Positions 32,725 through 41,099 of a stretch of 64,000 bases of DNA are shown here, piece by piece (within the stretch, counting starts at the first letter, position 1; every line of letters starts with the position of its first letter). Under the pieces are notes generated by a model. It searched no databases, had not been told where the DNA came from, and saw only the letters and a program-made list of their open reading frames with translations. The stretch spans positions 1 through 64,000 of the forward strand of contig DATKYS010000137.1 of assembly GCA_035528375.1 (NCBI GenBank), written 5' to 3'. Position numbers and translations under genes: made by a program. Origin of the DNA: a bacterium. GTDB lineage: Bacteria > RBG-13-66-14.

Positions 32725-33393
32725 TCAGCGGTAGAGGGCCTTTATCCACCCGAAGGTCGCATCGGCGGTGGTCAGCTCCACGCCCTCCAGGGTGGGAATC
32801 ACGTGGGGGCCGAGGACGTCGTAGCCGTCCTGGTTGGGGTGGAGTCCATCGCCGTCGTGGTACTGCCGTGGCAGTTGCCCGTCGGCGTCGGCGATCCAGG
32901 TGTAGTAGTCCATGCACTCCCAGCCGTTGGTCGCGCACCAGCTACGGACCCAGGCGTCGAACTCGATGATGTCGTCGAGCTGGGCCTGGGTGTTGTCGCC
33001 GTAGCCCACGTCAATGGGCAGCGTGGTGGCCGGAACCGGCACCGCTCCGATACTCTCGCAGAAATCGGCGATGTCCTGCATGAAGCCCTTCATGGCCTCC
33101 AGATCGGTGTCCCCGCCCGTATCGAAGTAGGCCCCGCATTCCTTGAACGTGACGATGTCCGGACCATACGCCTGCACGTCGGGGAAAACCGACGACTTGT
33201 CCGCCTGGAATTCGATTACCTTGTGAAAATCGTAGTCGGGGAAGAACTCGTCGTAGGTGGGGTAGTGGAACGCCTCGGTGATGGAGGCGCCCAGGAAGAC
33301 GACCACGGCGTCGTCAAGGTCGGTTGGTCCGGCTCCGGTGGTGGTGGTGCAGGAGACGCACAGTATGAGGGACAAGAGAAGAATGTTGCGCAT
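32725..33393 (-). CDS. SGNH/GDSL-like lipoprotein hydrolase
   Basis: 222 residues from ATG 33393 with GGGAGGGG upstream. Signal peptide with lipobox LCVSC. The SGNH fold is marked by block I VVFLGASITEAF (catalytic Ser in the GAS motif) and block V DGLHPNQDGY (Asp-x-x-His pair, here DGLH). Block III (Gly/Asn) is less clear. Family members hydrolyse esters of sugars, lipids or wall polymers. Lipid-anchored in the envelope. Single gene with its own terminator. Confidence 0.8.
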   Translation of the reverse strand: MRNILLLSLILCVSCTTTTGAGPTDLDDAVVVFLGASITEAFHYPTYDEFFPDYDFHKVIEFQADKSSVFPDVQAYGPDIVTFKECGAYFDTGGDTDLEAMKGFMQDIADFCESIGAVPVPATTLPIDVGYGDNTQAQLDDIIEFDAWVRSWCATNGWECMDYYTWIADADGQLPRQYHDGDGLHPNQDGYDVLGPHVIPTLEGVELTTADATFGWIKALYR

Positions 33394-33555
33394 GGGTTCC
33401 CCTCCCTTTTCTGACGGTGTTTCTTTTACGGTTGGAGCATAAACCTGCGGCGCGGCGGATTCAAGGGAAAAAGGGCCCTCCGATGGAAAGCCCCTCGGCC
33501 TTTCGATGCGCCATCGTTGAACGTGGTTTTCAAGTGCGGACGAAGCCCGTCGAAC

Positions 33556-33583
33556 GTAAAAAAGAGGGGCCCGCGGGCCCCTC
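33556..33583 (-). terminator. Terminator of gdhA
   Basis: GAGGGGCCCGCGGGCCCCTC, a perfect stem, followed on the minus strand by T7, 20 bases after the gdhA stop. Confidence 0.85.
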
Positions 33584-33602
33584 GTGCTCAGGCGCGATAG
33601 GA

Positions 33603-34859
33603 CTACACCCAGCCGCGGAGTCTGACCGCGTCGGCGACGCGCTTGACCGCGACCATGTACGCCGCCAGCCGCATGTGCACGTTCTGCTTTTTGTGCATGT
33701 CGTACACGGCGTAGTAGGCGTTGGTCATCTTCTCGTCGAGCTGCTTCCGCACGTCCGGGAGCGTCCAGTAGTAGTTGTAGGTGCCCTGGACCTGCTCGAA
33801 GTAGGAAACGGTCACGCCACCGGCGTTGGCCAGGAAGTCGGGGATGACGTGGATGCCGTTCTTGTGCAGGATGACGTCGGCGTCCGGTGTCGTCGGGCCG
33901 TTGGCCAGCTCGCAGGAGATCTTGCACTTGATCTTGGCCGCGTTCTCCTTGGTGATGACGTTCTCCAGGGCCGAGGGGTAGAGGACGTCCACGGGCAGCT
34001 CGAGGAGCTCCTCGTTGGATATCTTCTTCTCGGCCTTGGGGTAGGTGGTGACGGTGCCCTTCTCGAGCTTCCACTTCACCAGGTCGTGCGGATCGAAGCC
34101 CGCGGCGGAGTAGATGCCGCCTCTCGAATCGGACACGGCGACCAGCTTGCCCCCGCCCAGAACTTCCTTGTGGAGGGTGGCGGCGAACTGGCCCGCGTTG
34201 CCGAATCCCTGGACGGCATAGGTGGCCTTGGCCGGGTCAATCTTGAATATCTTGCAGGCCTCGCGGACGGTGAAGATGCCGCCGCGGGCGGTGGCGTCAC
34301 CGCGGCCCTGGGATCCGCCGAGCTCCAACGGCTTGCCGGTGATGACGGCGGGGTGGTTGCGGCCGACGATGGTCTCGTACTCATCCATCATCCAGGCCAT
34401 GATCTGGGGGGTGGTGTAGACGTCGGGGGCGGGGACGTCACGGTGCTCGCCCAGCTCGCGGGCGATGACGCGCATCCAGCCCCGGGCCAGCCGCTCCTTT
34501 TCACCATCGGAGAGCTCTTTGGGGTTGCAGGTCACGCCGCCCTTGGCGCCGCCGAGGGGGATGTCCACCACGGAGCACTTCCAGGTCATCCACGCCGCCA
34601 GGGCGCGGACGGTGTCTATGGTCTCGTCCGGGTGCCAACGGATGCCGCCCTTGCCCGGGCCACGGGCGTCGTTGTACTGGACGCGGTAGCCGTGGAAAAC
34701 CTTGGTCTTCCCGTTGTCCATTTTCACCGGGATGGTGAATTTGTACTCGCGGCGGGGCCAGCGCAGGATCTCGCACATGGGGGCCTCGAGGCCGAGCTTC
34801 TTGGCGGCCTCGTCGAACTGGGCCTGGGCGATCTTGAAGGGATTGAGTTCTTCGGCCAT
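33603..34859 (-). CDS. gdhA: Glutamate dehydrogenase
   Basis: 418 residues, the length of the hexameric small-subunit class. GYRVQYNDARGPGKGGIRWH and the catalytic Lys106 in PLGGAKGGV are present, then the Rossmann segment YAVQGFGNAGQFAA binding NAD(P). It interconverts glutamate and 2-oxoglutarate plus ammonium. ATG is preceded by AAGGAG. The region around the start (34840-34905) is closely similar to the start region of the lipoprotein gene at 35396. With glnA and ilvE in the same window it forms a dispersed nitrogen-assimilation set. Confidence 0.95.
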   Translation of the reverse strand: MAEELNPFKIAQAQFDEAAKKLGLEAPMCEILRWPRREYKFTIPVKMDNGKTKVFHGYRVQYNDARGPGKGGIRWHPDETIDTVRALAAWMTWKCSVVDIPLGGAKGGVTCNPKELSDGEKERLARGWMRVIARELGEHRDVPAPDVYTTPQIMAWMMDEYETIVGRNHPAVITGKPLELGGSQGRGDATARGGIFTVREACKIFKIDPAKATYAVQGFGNAGQFAATLHKEVLGGGKLVAVSDSRGGIYSAAGFDPHDLVKWKLEKGTVTTYPKAEKKISNEELLELPVDVLYPSALENVITKENAAKIKCKISCELANGPTTPDADVILHKNGIHVIPDFLANAGGVTVSYFEQVQGTYNYYWTLPDVRKQLDEKMTNAYYAVYDMHKKQNVHMRLAAYMVAVKRVADAVRLRGWV

Positions 34860-34905
34860 CTATCAGCTCCTTGGAGGTTCAGATGGTTGCGGTGTTACGG
34901 GCGCC
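34840..34905. repeat. Copy 1 of a duplicated gene-start region
   Basis: Covers the first six codons of gdhA and ~46 bases upstream. Aligned without gaps to 35377-35442 it matches at 48 of 66 positions by my count. Confidence 0.7.
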
Positions 34906-35054
34906 TGAAGGGGGGCGCCGAATTCCCCCCGGCCTTCGGGGACCGGTTGTTTACACGAAGCTTATAAATCCTCTCCGCTGAGCCGCCGGGGCGGTTCTCC
35001 CCGTGTCCCCCCGGCAACGGCGCCGAAAGCGGTATGATTCCTAATCAGCGACCG

Positions 35055-35396
35055 CTACTCCTTCTTCTTCCACCGTCTCGTGCGGATAATCTCGCCGTTC
35101 CCGCGCCAGAAGATGATGACGCCCAGGAGAAATCCCAGGTCGTAGGCCCACCCCACGTTGGCCGCCTCATAGACCTTTACCGTGTCCGTGAACAGCGAGA
35201 TGATGAAGCTAAACAAGAGGATGAATCCGTGCCAAAGACCGGCCCAGAAGTCGGCGGGGCTATCACCGTTGAAATGCTCCACGTTCCCCGCCGCGCATCC
35301 GGCGAACGTCAGGGTGACGCCCGCCAGAACCAATATGCAGAATACCCGGCGCAGTCGGGCCCGTCTGGTTTTTGGGGGGTTGAGTTCTTCGGACAT
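35055..35396 (-). CDS. Small lipoprotein / membrane protein
   Basis: 113 residues. After a hydrophilic start (MSEELNPPKTRRARLRR) a hydrophobic signal ends in LTFAGC (Cys33), a probable lipobox. Two further hydrophobic stretches follow: GLWHGFILLFSFIISLFTD and AYDLGFLLGVIIFW, then a basic tail. I have the impression of a widespread uncharacterised family with the GLWHGFI ... FGFLLG pattern but can give no name. The first residues MSEELNP match the gdhA product (MAEELNP) and the DNA upstream matches too, so its start may have been copied from gdhA or vice versa. Confidence 0.65.
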   Translation of the reverse strand: MSEELNPPKTRRARLRRVFCILVLAGVTLTFAGCAAGNVEHFNGDSPADFWAGLWHGFILLFSFIISLFTDTVKVYEAANVGWAYDLGFLLGVIIFWRGNGEIIRTRRWKKKE

Positions 35397-35442
35397 GTGC
35401 TCGTTCCTCGAAGGTTCAGCGGGTCGCGGTTTCAGGGACGTC
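35377..35442. repeat. Copy 2 of a duplicated gene-start region
   Basis: Covers the first six codons of the 113-residue lipoprotein gene and ~46 bases upstream; partner of 34840-34905. Shared stretches include TTGAGTTCTTCGG and AGGTTCAG. Confidence 0.7.
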
Positions 35443-35498
35443 GTTACTGATGACCCTCTCCGCCCCTTTAAACTCGATGACCGACCGCGCTCTTCCTC

Positions 35499-36500
35499 TT
35501 ACAGACCGGCCTCGTCCGCCAGGGCCACGACCAGGTCGGTGGTCCCCGGCACCACGGAGAGGCTCAGGGTGATCTTTTTCTCCTCGGGGTCCACGAGGCT
35601 GAGCGTGCCCGCCCGGTCCACCACCACCAGGTTGCCGTCGGGGGCCACCGCCCCGTCCACTATCTCCGCGCCCCCGAGCCGGATGGCCTGAAGATCGAAG
35701 CTCACCAGAGGCTCGTTCAGGTAACCCGTCCAGGTGGTGAAGACACTGTCCCTGGAGGTGAAGAGAATCTCCCCGCCGTCGGGGGTGAAGCCGACGAAGC
35801 GGACCGGGTCGGCCAGCTCCTCGGTGTAGGTCACCTCGGGATTCTCACCCAGAGCGATGAGGGAGACGTCGCCGTTGGCGCAGCCGACGGCCGCGTAATC
35901 TCCCCTCGGGGAAATCGCCACGCAGAGCGGCTCGGCTCCCAGGTTGACGTGCTGGCCGGTGGACTCCTCCAGGTTGCACACCGTCACCCGCTCGTAGATC
36001 GGCGTGTCGGTTATCCCCTGTTCGCGCCAGTCCACGAAGCGCTGCGCGTAGATGAACCACCGGGCGTCGGCGGAGACGGCGTAGGCGAAACTGTTCTGGG
36101 TGTCCGGGAGGTAGGCCAACTGATCGAATTTGTAGCCGTCCACCTCGTAGCGGAAAACGCCGCCGAGTCCCGGGGCGTAGTAGTGCGCCGAATCGTGGGC
36201 GCTAAAAACAGGGTGAACGTAAGGAAGCCTCTTGACCGGGCTCCCCGTGAAAGGCCGGAGTACGTGGGTCTGTCCGTCGGAGCGGCAGGAAACGTAGAGG
36301 TACTCCAGGTCCGGGGTAAGTGAGAGGTGGGTCGGTGCCGCGTCGAGGTCGAAGCTGGTGAGAATCTCCCCGGTCGTCAGGTCCAGAACCTCGACCCGCT
36401 CGGCCTCCCCCGAGGCGACCCATGCGAGCAGGTGTTCGGCGGCGATCGAAGCCGATGAGAGCAGGATGGCGACCCCTGCAATCCACACACGGCTGCGCAC
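35499..36500 (-). CDS. Secreted beta-propeller protein
   Basis: 333 residues from GTG 36500, which has GGGAGGG directly upstream; the frame runs on to 36584 without a better start. Signal peptide (MRSRVWIAGVAILLSSASIA). About six repeated four-strand units with YVTN/WD-like wording: VEVLDLTTGEILTSFDLDA, HLSLTPDLEYLYVSC, CVAISPRGDYAAVGCANGDV, GFTPDGGEILFTSRD, AVAPDGNLVVVDRAGTLSLV. Such propellers are binding platforms in the periplasm or outside the cell. Ligand unknown. Single minus-strand gene. Confidence 0.75.
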   Translation of the reverse strand: MRSRVWIAGVAILLSSASIAAEHLLAWVASGEAERVEVLDLTTGEILTSFDLDAAPTHLSLTPDLEYLYVSCRSDGQTHVLRPFTGSPVKRLPYVHPVFSAHDSAHYYAPGLGGVFRYEVDGYKFDQLAYLPDTQNSFAYAVSADARWFIYAQRFVDWREQGITDTPIYERVTVCNLEESTGQHVNLGAEPLCVAISPRGDYAAVGCANGDVSLIALGENPEVTYTEELADPVRFVGFTPDGGEILFTSRDSVFTTWTGYLNEPLVSFDLQAIRLGGAEIVDGAVAPDGNLVVVDRAGTLSLVDPEEKKITLSLSVVPGTTDLVVALADEAGL

Positions 36501-36698
36501 AACCCTCCCGGTTTTTCGCTTCGCGTTACTTCGTTTCTGCCGAAAGACCTTGGGCAGTATATTTGCGGCGGCATTCATTGTCAACCCCGGCGGGGATTCT
36601 ATTCGTGAAAAAAATAGCGGAATTCAACCGCCGCCCCATCACCCCCTTGACGAGTGAAAATCGGCTTGGGTAGGCCATTTTCCCTATCTGGGTTCCCC

Positions 36699-36727
36699 TT
36701 GACAGTCAACCGCCCCTCGCGTACAAT
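36699..36727 (+). promoter_or_regulatory. Promoter of the aminotransferase-serA operon
   Basis: Perfect TTGACA (36699-36704), 17-base spacer, TACAAT (36722-36727). Start near 36734. Confidence 0.75.
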
Positions 36728-36778
36728 TGCCCCCGCTCTAGAACCGGCATTTCTACCTCTTTAAGTCCAGGAGGATCG

Positions 36779-37855
36779 ATGCACAAGAAGCTCTTCATCC
36801 CGGGCCCCGTCGAGGTAACCCCCGAGTCGCTCCACGATATGGCCGTACCTATGGTCGGGCACCGGTCCAAGGATTACGAGAAGATCCACGCCTTCTGCGT
36901 GGACAACGTGAAGAAGGTCCTCTACACGGACAAGTTCATCTGGATCGGGACCTGCTCCTCCACCGGGCTTATGGAGGGGGCGATTCTCAACCTGTGCAAG
37001 AAAAAGATCCTCTCGGTCGTCGTCGGCGCCTTCAGCGACCGCTGGCACACCATCGCCGCGGCCAACGGCAAAGACAGCGAGCGTCTGGATTACGAATGGG
37101 GCAAGGCGGCCAAGCCCGAGGACATTGACAAAATGCTCGCCAAGGGCGGCTTCGACCTGGTGACCTTGGTCTTCAACGAGACCTCCACCGGGGTGATGTC
37201 CCCGCTGAAGGAAATTGCGGATGTGGTGAAAAAATACCCGGACGTGATCCTCGCCGTGGACGCGGTTTCCGGGATGGCTGCTGCCAAAGTCGAGGTGGAC
37301 GCCTGGGGCATAGATTACATCCTGGCCGGCACCCAGAAGGCCTGGAGCCTGCCTCCGGGACTGGCCGTGGCCGCGGTGAGCGAGAAATGCTTCCAGCGCG
37401 CCGAGACGGTGGAGAATCGCGGCTTCTACTTCGATCTCCTCAGCGCCAGGGAGTACGCCGCCGGCAAGCGAACCAACCAAACCCCCTCGACCCCGGGCAT
37501 CAGCCTGGTGTACGCCCTGGGCAAGCAGGCGGAGCGTTACTCCAAGGATCTGGAGGCCCACTGGGCCAAGCACGTCGAGATGGCCAAGCTCGTCCGTGGA
37601 TGGGCCAAGAGCCGGGGATTCGAGCTCTTCCCCGAGCCCGGCTACGAGAGTCTGTCCCTCACCTGCATCACGAACACCAAGGGCATCTCCGTGGCCGACC
37701 TCAACTCCGAGCTGGGCAAGCGCGGATACTCGCTCTCCAACGGCTACGGCAAGCTCAAGGAGAAGACCTTCCGCATCGCCCACATGGGGACGATGACGCT
37801 GCCCGAGGTCCGTGACCTCCTGTTGAACGTGGACGACATCCTCGGTTTCAAATAG
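36779..37855 (+). CDS. Class V aminotransferase (serine-pyruvate/alanine-glyoxylate type)
   Basis: 358 residues. Fold-type I PLP enzyme of class V; PLP Lys187 lies in ILAGTQKAWSLPPG. LFIPGPVEVTPE and FNETSTGVMSPL are characteristic of the alanine-glyoxylate/serine-pyruvate group rather than of SerC. It is followed by serA 78 bases later, and the two probably form an operon. That arrangement implies transamination of 3-phosphohydroxypyruvate or hydroxypyruvate in serine synthesis in place of SerC, an inference from context. Strong AGGAGG site and promoter. Confidence 0.88.
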   Translation: MHKKLFIPGPVEVTPESLHDMAVPMVGHRSKDYEKIHAFCVDNVKKVLYTDKFIWIGTCSSTGLMEGAILNLCKKKILSVVVGAFSDRWHTIAAANGKDSERLDYEWGKAAKPEDIDKMLAKGGFDLVTLVFNETSTGVMSPLKEIADVVKKYPDVILAVDAVSGMAAAKVEVDAWGIDYILAGTQKAWSLPPGLAVAAVSEKCFQRAETVENRGFYFDLLSAREYAAGKRTNQTPSTPGISLVYALGKQAERYSKDLEAHWAKHVEMAKLVRGWAKSRGFELFPEPGYESLSLTCITNTKGISVADLNSELGKRGYSLSNGYGKLKEKTFRIAHMGTMTLPEVRDLLLNVDDILGFK

Positions 37856-37933
37856 GTTGAAGGGGTCGCCCCCTAGCGGGCGGCTTCCTCAGTACCCATC
37901 CCGAAGGGATTTTAGACTCCGATTGGAGGAGCG

Positions 37934-38842
37934 ATGAAGGTTCTCATCTGCGATGCCGTGGCCGAGGACGCCGTCAAGATGATGCAGGACTTGGGCCACG
38001 AGGTGATCGTGAAGACCGGAATGACCCCGGAGGAGCTGGTCGCCGAGGTGCCGAGCTACGAAGTCGCCATCGTCCGTTCGGCGACCAAGTTCCGCCAGCC
38101 CGCCATTGACGCCGGAACCAGCCTCAAGCTGATCATGCGCGGCGGGGTCGGTATAGACAACATAGACGCCGATTACGCCCGCGAGAAGGGCATCCTGGTC
38201 TGGAACACCCCGGCCGCCTCGAGCGCCGGCGTGGCCGAGCTGGCCGTCGGCCTCATGTTCGCCGTGAGCCGCCACATCTGCCGCGCCGATGTTTCCGTGA
38301 AGAAGGGCCAGTGGGAGAAGAAGCTCTTCAAGGGCAACGAGCTGGGCGGCAAGGTTCTGGGCATCATCGGTCTGGGGCGCATCGGTACCGAGGTCGCCAA
38401 ACGCGCCAAGGGCCTGGGAATGAGCGTCATCGGTTTCGACCCCCTCGTCGAGGAGTGCGACTACGCCCGTATGGTGACCTTCGACAGGCTCCTGGCCGAT
38501 TCCGACATCATCACCCTCCACCTGCCGCATACCAAGGACACCCACCACATCATCTCGGACCCCGAGTTCGCGAAGATGAAGGACGACGTGATTCTGATCA
38601 ACGTCGCCCGAGGCGGAGTGGTCAACGAGGAGGCCCTTGTCCGGGCGCTCGAATCGGGCAAAGTGGGCCGGGCCGCCGTGGACGTCTTCGAGGTCGAACC
38701 GATGGACCCCAAGAACACGCTTAAGAAGTTCGACAACGTGATACTCACCCCCCACATCGGCGCCTCGAGCGTGGAGAGCCAGGGCCGCATCGGCTACGAG
38801 CTGGTGGACAAGCTGGAGCGCTTCGCCAAGGGCAATTACTAG
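37934..38842 (+). CDS. serA: D-3-phosphoglycerate dehydrogenase (short form)
   Basis: 302 residues. NAD-binding GLGRIG at 146-151, substrate loop RGGVGIDNID, catalytic Arg in VARGGVVNEEAL, Glu in FEVEP and His in TPHIGASS. The protein ends after the catalytic core, so it lacks the C-terminal ACT domain that gives serine feedback inhibition in longer forms. It oxidises 3-phosphoglycerate to 3-phosphohydroxypyruvate. GGAGGAG precedes ATG. Cotranscribed with the upstream aminotransferase; a strong terminator follows. Confidence 0.9.
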   Translation: MKVLICDAVAEDAVKMMQDLGHEVIVKTGMTPEELVAEVPSYEVAIVRSATKFRQPAIDAGTSLKLIMRGGVGIDNIDADYAREKGILVWNTPAASSAGVAELAVGLMFAVSRHICRADVSVKKGQWEKKLFKGNELGGKVLGIIGLGRIGTEVAKRAKGLGMSVIGFDPLVEECDYARMVTFDRLLADSDIITLHLPHTKDTHHIISDPEFAKMKDDVILINVARGGVVNEEALVRALESGKVGRAAVDVFEVEPMDPKNTLKKFDNVILTPHIGASSVESQGRIGYELVDKLERFAKGNY

Positions 38843-38860
38843 AAGGCCCGTCACGAGCCA

Positions 38861-38885
38861 GGGCGGCCTCGGCCGCCCTTTTTTT
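38861..38885 (+). terminator. Terminator of the aminotransferase-serA operon
   Basis: GGGCGGCC / GGCCGCCC stem followed by T7. Confidence 0.9.
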
Positions 38886-38888
38886 GGG

Positions 38889-38917
38889 CTGACAAAAGGA
38901 GGATTTTGTTGTAATGT
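38889..38917 (+). promoter_or_regulatory. Possible promoter of the large TPR gene
   Basis: CTGACA (38889-38894), 17-base spacer, TAATGT (38912-38917). Confidence 0.4.
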
Positions 38918-38977
38918 AAAAAGATGCAGCGGGTTTTCGCCAATCCACGCCTTTGACACGCTCAACAGAGCGCTGCC

Positions 38978-40975
38978 ATGAGTGATGTACTCAAGCGATT
39001 CGAAGAGGCCCTGGTCCGCCTGGGGAGCCTGAACGGGCTCCCCCCGCCGGCCTTCCCCACGTGCCTCGGGGGGACCGGGGCGCTGGAACATCTTCTCGCG
39101 GCCCTGGAGGAGGCGTCCGCGGGACGCTGGAACGCCGTGGTGGACGCGATTCGCAGCGCGGACAAGGCTTCCGATACCGACGCCCGGCGGGCGCACGTGT
39201 ACAAGGCCGCCGGGTTGCTCCGGTATCTGCGCGGGGACTGGGAGGGGGCGGCGGAGGCTTACGCGGACGCCCTCGCCCGCGCCGAGTCCGCGGCGGACGA
39301 GACGGCCGAGCTCGAGTCCCTTGCCGGCCTCGGCAATAGCGAGCTGAAACGCGCGAATACGGAGCGGGCCGAGGATCTCTTCCACCGGGGACTGGAGCGG
39401 GCCGCCGATTCCGGACGGCGGGACCTCGCCGGAACTTTCCTCGCAGGTCTGGGGCGCGTCTGCCGGGTGCGGGGGGACTCCGACGGGGCCCTCGGGCGTT
39501 TTTCCGAGGCGCGGGAGGTATTCAAAGAAATAGACGACGGGCTCCACGAGGTCGCGATGCTCGTCGAGCAAGGTGCGGAGTACCGCACGAAGGGCGACTA
39601 CGCCCGGGCGGTGGAGATTCTCGATTCTGCGCTCGGACTGAGCGCCGGTCAGCCGGTTGCGATGGCGAAATCGCTCGTCGAGATGGGCCGGGTCCACGTC
39701 CGCACGTGCGACTACGAGGCGGCGAAGCAGGTCTTCCAGCGGGCCAGGGACATCGCCGAAGAGATCGGTGATCAGCGGCTCGTCTCCAGCGTTTACAACA
39801 ATCTGGGCAACGTGCACTTCTACGAGTGTGACTACTCCTCCTCGATTCAGGCCTACGAGAAGGCGCTGGCCATCAACCGGCGCCTGGGCGACCAGGCCGT
39901 GACGAGCCACATCATCCACAACCTCGGCTCGGTTTTTTTCCGCAAGGGCGATTACCCCGCCGCGCTGCGGGCCTACGAGCAGGCGCTGGAGCTCGAGCGC
40001 CGGCAGGGGAACACGACGGCGGCGGCCCGTTGCCTGGGCAACGTGGGCATCATCCGACGGGTGCGCTGCGAGTTCGGGGAGAGCATCGCGGCCTACCGCG
40101 AGGCCCTGCAAATAGACATCGAACGCGACGACGTGTTCGGCCAGTCGGTCACGATGTCCAACCTTTCGAGCGTGTACCTCGAGATTGGGGGATTCGACGA
40201 GGCCGGGGAACTGCTTGAGAAGACCCTGGAACTAAACCGGCGCTCCGGCATCCCCGTGACCGAGGCCCACTGTCGGGGGAACCTCGGGCTGCTCGAGTTC
40301 TACCGGGGGGACTTCGACCGGGCGGAGGAGCTCTTGAGCGAGGCGCTCCGGATTCACGCCGGGATCAAGAACCACTTCCTCGAGGCCTGGACCCTGAACT
40401 CCCTCGGGCGGGTGGCGTGTGAGCGTGGCGACGACGGGACGGCCCTGGAGCATTTCACCCGCGCCCTGGACCTGCACCGACGGCTGGACCACCGGGAGGG
40501 GCAGGCGGAGTCCATGTCCAACCGGGGGCTGGTCCTTTCACGCCTGGGGAGGTGGGGCGGGGCTCTCGCCGACCTGAAGGGGGCGGCCCACATCGCCGAG
40601 GGGATACAGAACCCCGTCCAGGAGGCCCGGGTGATGTGTCGGCTGGGCGAGGTGCTGGTGGCCAACGACGACTACGTCACGGCTCACCCACTGCTGATGC
40701 GCTCCTACCGGGTTTTTCACCGGTACGGCGTCCCCCTCGAGCGCACCGAGGCGCTGGGGCTTTTGGGTCGGCTGGCGCGGGGGCTGGGACATGGGGAGCT
40801 GGCCTGCGCCTATCTCCGGGCCGCGGTGGAGGGTTACACTTCCCTGGGTGCGCTGCCGGGGCGCATCGTCCGGCTGAATGGGCTTCTCGCCGAGTGCGGC
40901 GCGGGGATTGATTCCAAGGAAGTCCCCGACCTCGACCTGGACACACCCCCGGAGATTCCGCTCGCGTCCGGGTGA
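38978..40975 (+). CDS. Large TPR-repeat protein
   Basis: 665 residues, no signal peptide or membrane segment, so cytoplasmic. From about residue 65 to the end it is an array of roughly 14 tetratricopeptide repeats of the 40-residue TPR_12 spacing (SVYNNLGNVHFYECDYSSSI, SHIIHNLGSVFFRKGDYPAA, AWTLNSLGRVACERGDDGTA, SMSNRGLVLSRLGRW). This is the design of signalling scaffolds and of the sensor halves of multi-domain regulators, but no kinase, cyclase or DNA-binding domain is attached. Pro-rich C-terminus. No good ribosome binding site before ATG. It lies upstream of glnA, which has its own promoter. Confidence 0.8.
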   Translation: MSDVLKRFEEALVRLGSLNGLPPPAFPTCLGGTGALEHLLAALEEASAGRWNAVVDAIRSADKASDTDARRAHVYKAAGLLRYLRGDWEGAAEAYADALARAESAADETAELESLAGLGNSELKRANTERAEDLFHRGLERAADSGRRDLAGTFLAGLGRVCRVRGDSDGALGRFSEAREVFKEIDDGLHEVAMLVEQGAEYRTKGDYARAVEILDSALGLSAGQPVAMAKSLVEMGRVHVRTCDYEAAKQVFQRARDIAEEIGDQRLVSSVYNNLGNVHFYECDYSSSIQAYEKALAINRRLGDQAVTSHIIHNLGSVFFRKGDYPAALRAYEQALELERRQGNTTAAARCLGNVGIIRRVRCEFGESIAAYREALQIDIERDDVFGQSVTMSNLSSVYLEIGGFDEAGELLEKTLELNRRSGIPVTEAHCRGNLGLLEFYRGDFDRAEELLSEALRIHAGIKNHFLEAWTLNSLGRVACERGDDGTALEHFTRALDLHRRLDHREGQAESMSNRGLVLSRLGRWGGALADLKGAAHIAEGIQNPVQEARVMCRLGEVLVANDDYVTAHPLLMRSYRVFHRYGVPLERTEALGLLGRLARGLGHGELACAYLRAAVEGYTSLGALPGRIVRLNGLLAECGAGIDSKEVPDLDLDTPPEIPLASG

Positions 40976-41013
40976 AATACGCGCCGGTCCGGGGGGATTG
41001 ACGGGCCCCTTGG

Positions 41014-41042
41014 TTGACAGGCGCCGGCGGGGCGGATAGAAT
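41014..41042 (+). promoter_or_regulatory. Promoter of glnA
   Basis: Perfect TTGACA (41014-41019), 17-base spacer, TAGAAT (41037-41042). No sigma54 (-24/-12) promoter consensus is seen here. Confidence 0.7.
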
Positions 41043-41099
41043 CCACTTAACTGACAAAGAGCGGGCGTTCCCTTTTTTTACCCCCACGGGGAGACGGTC

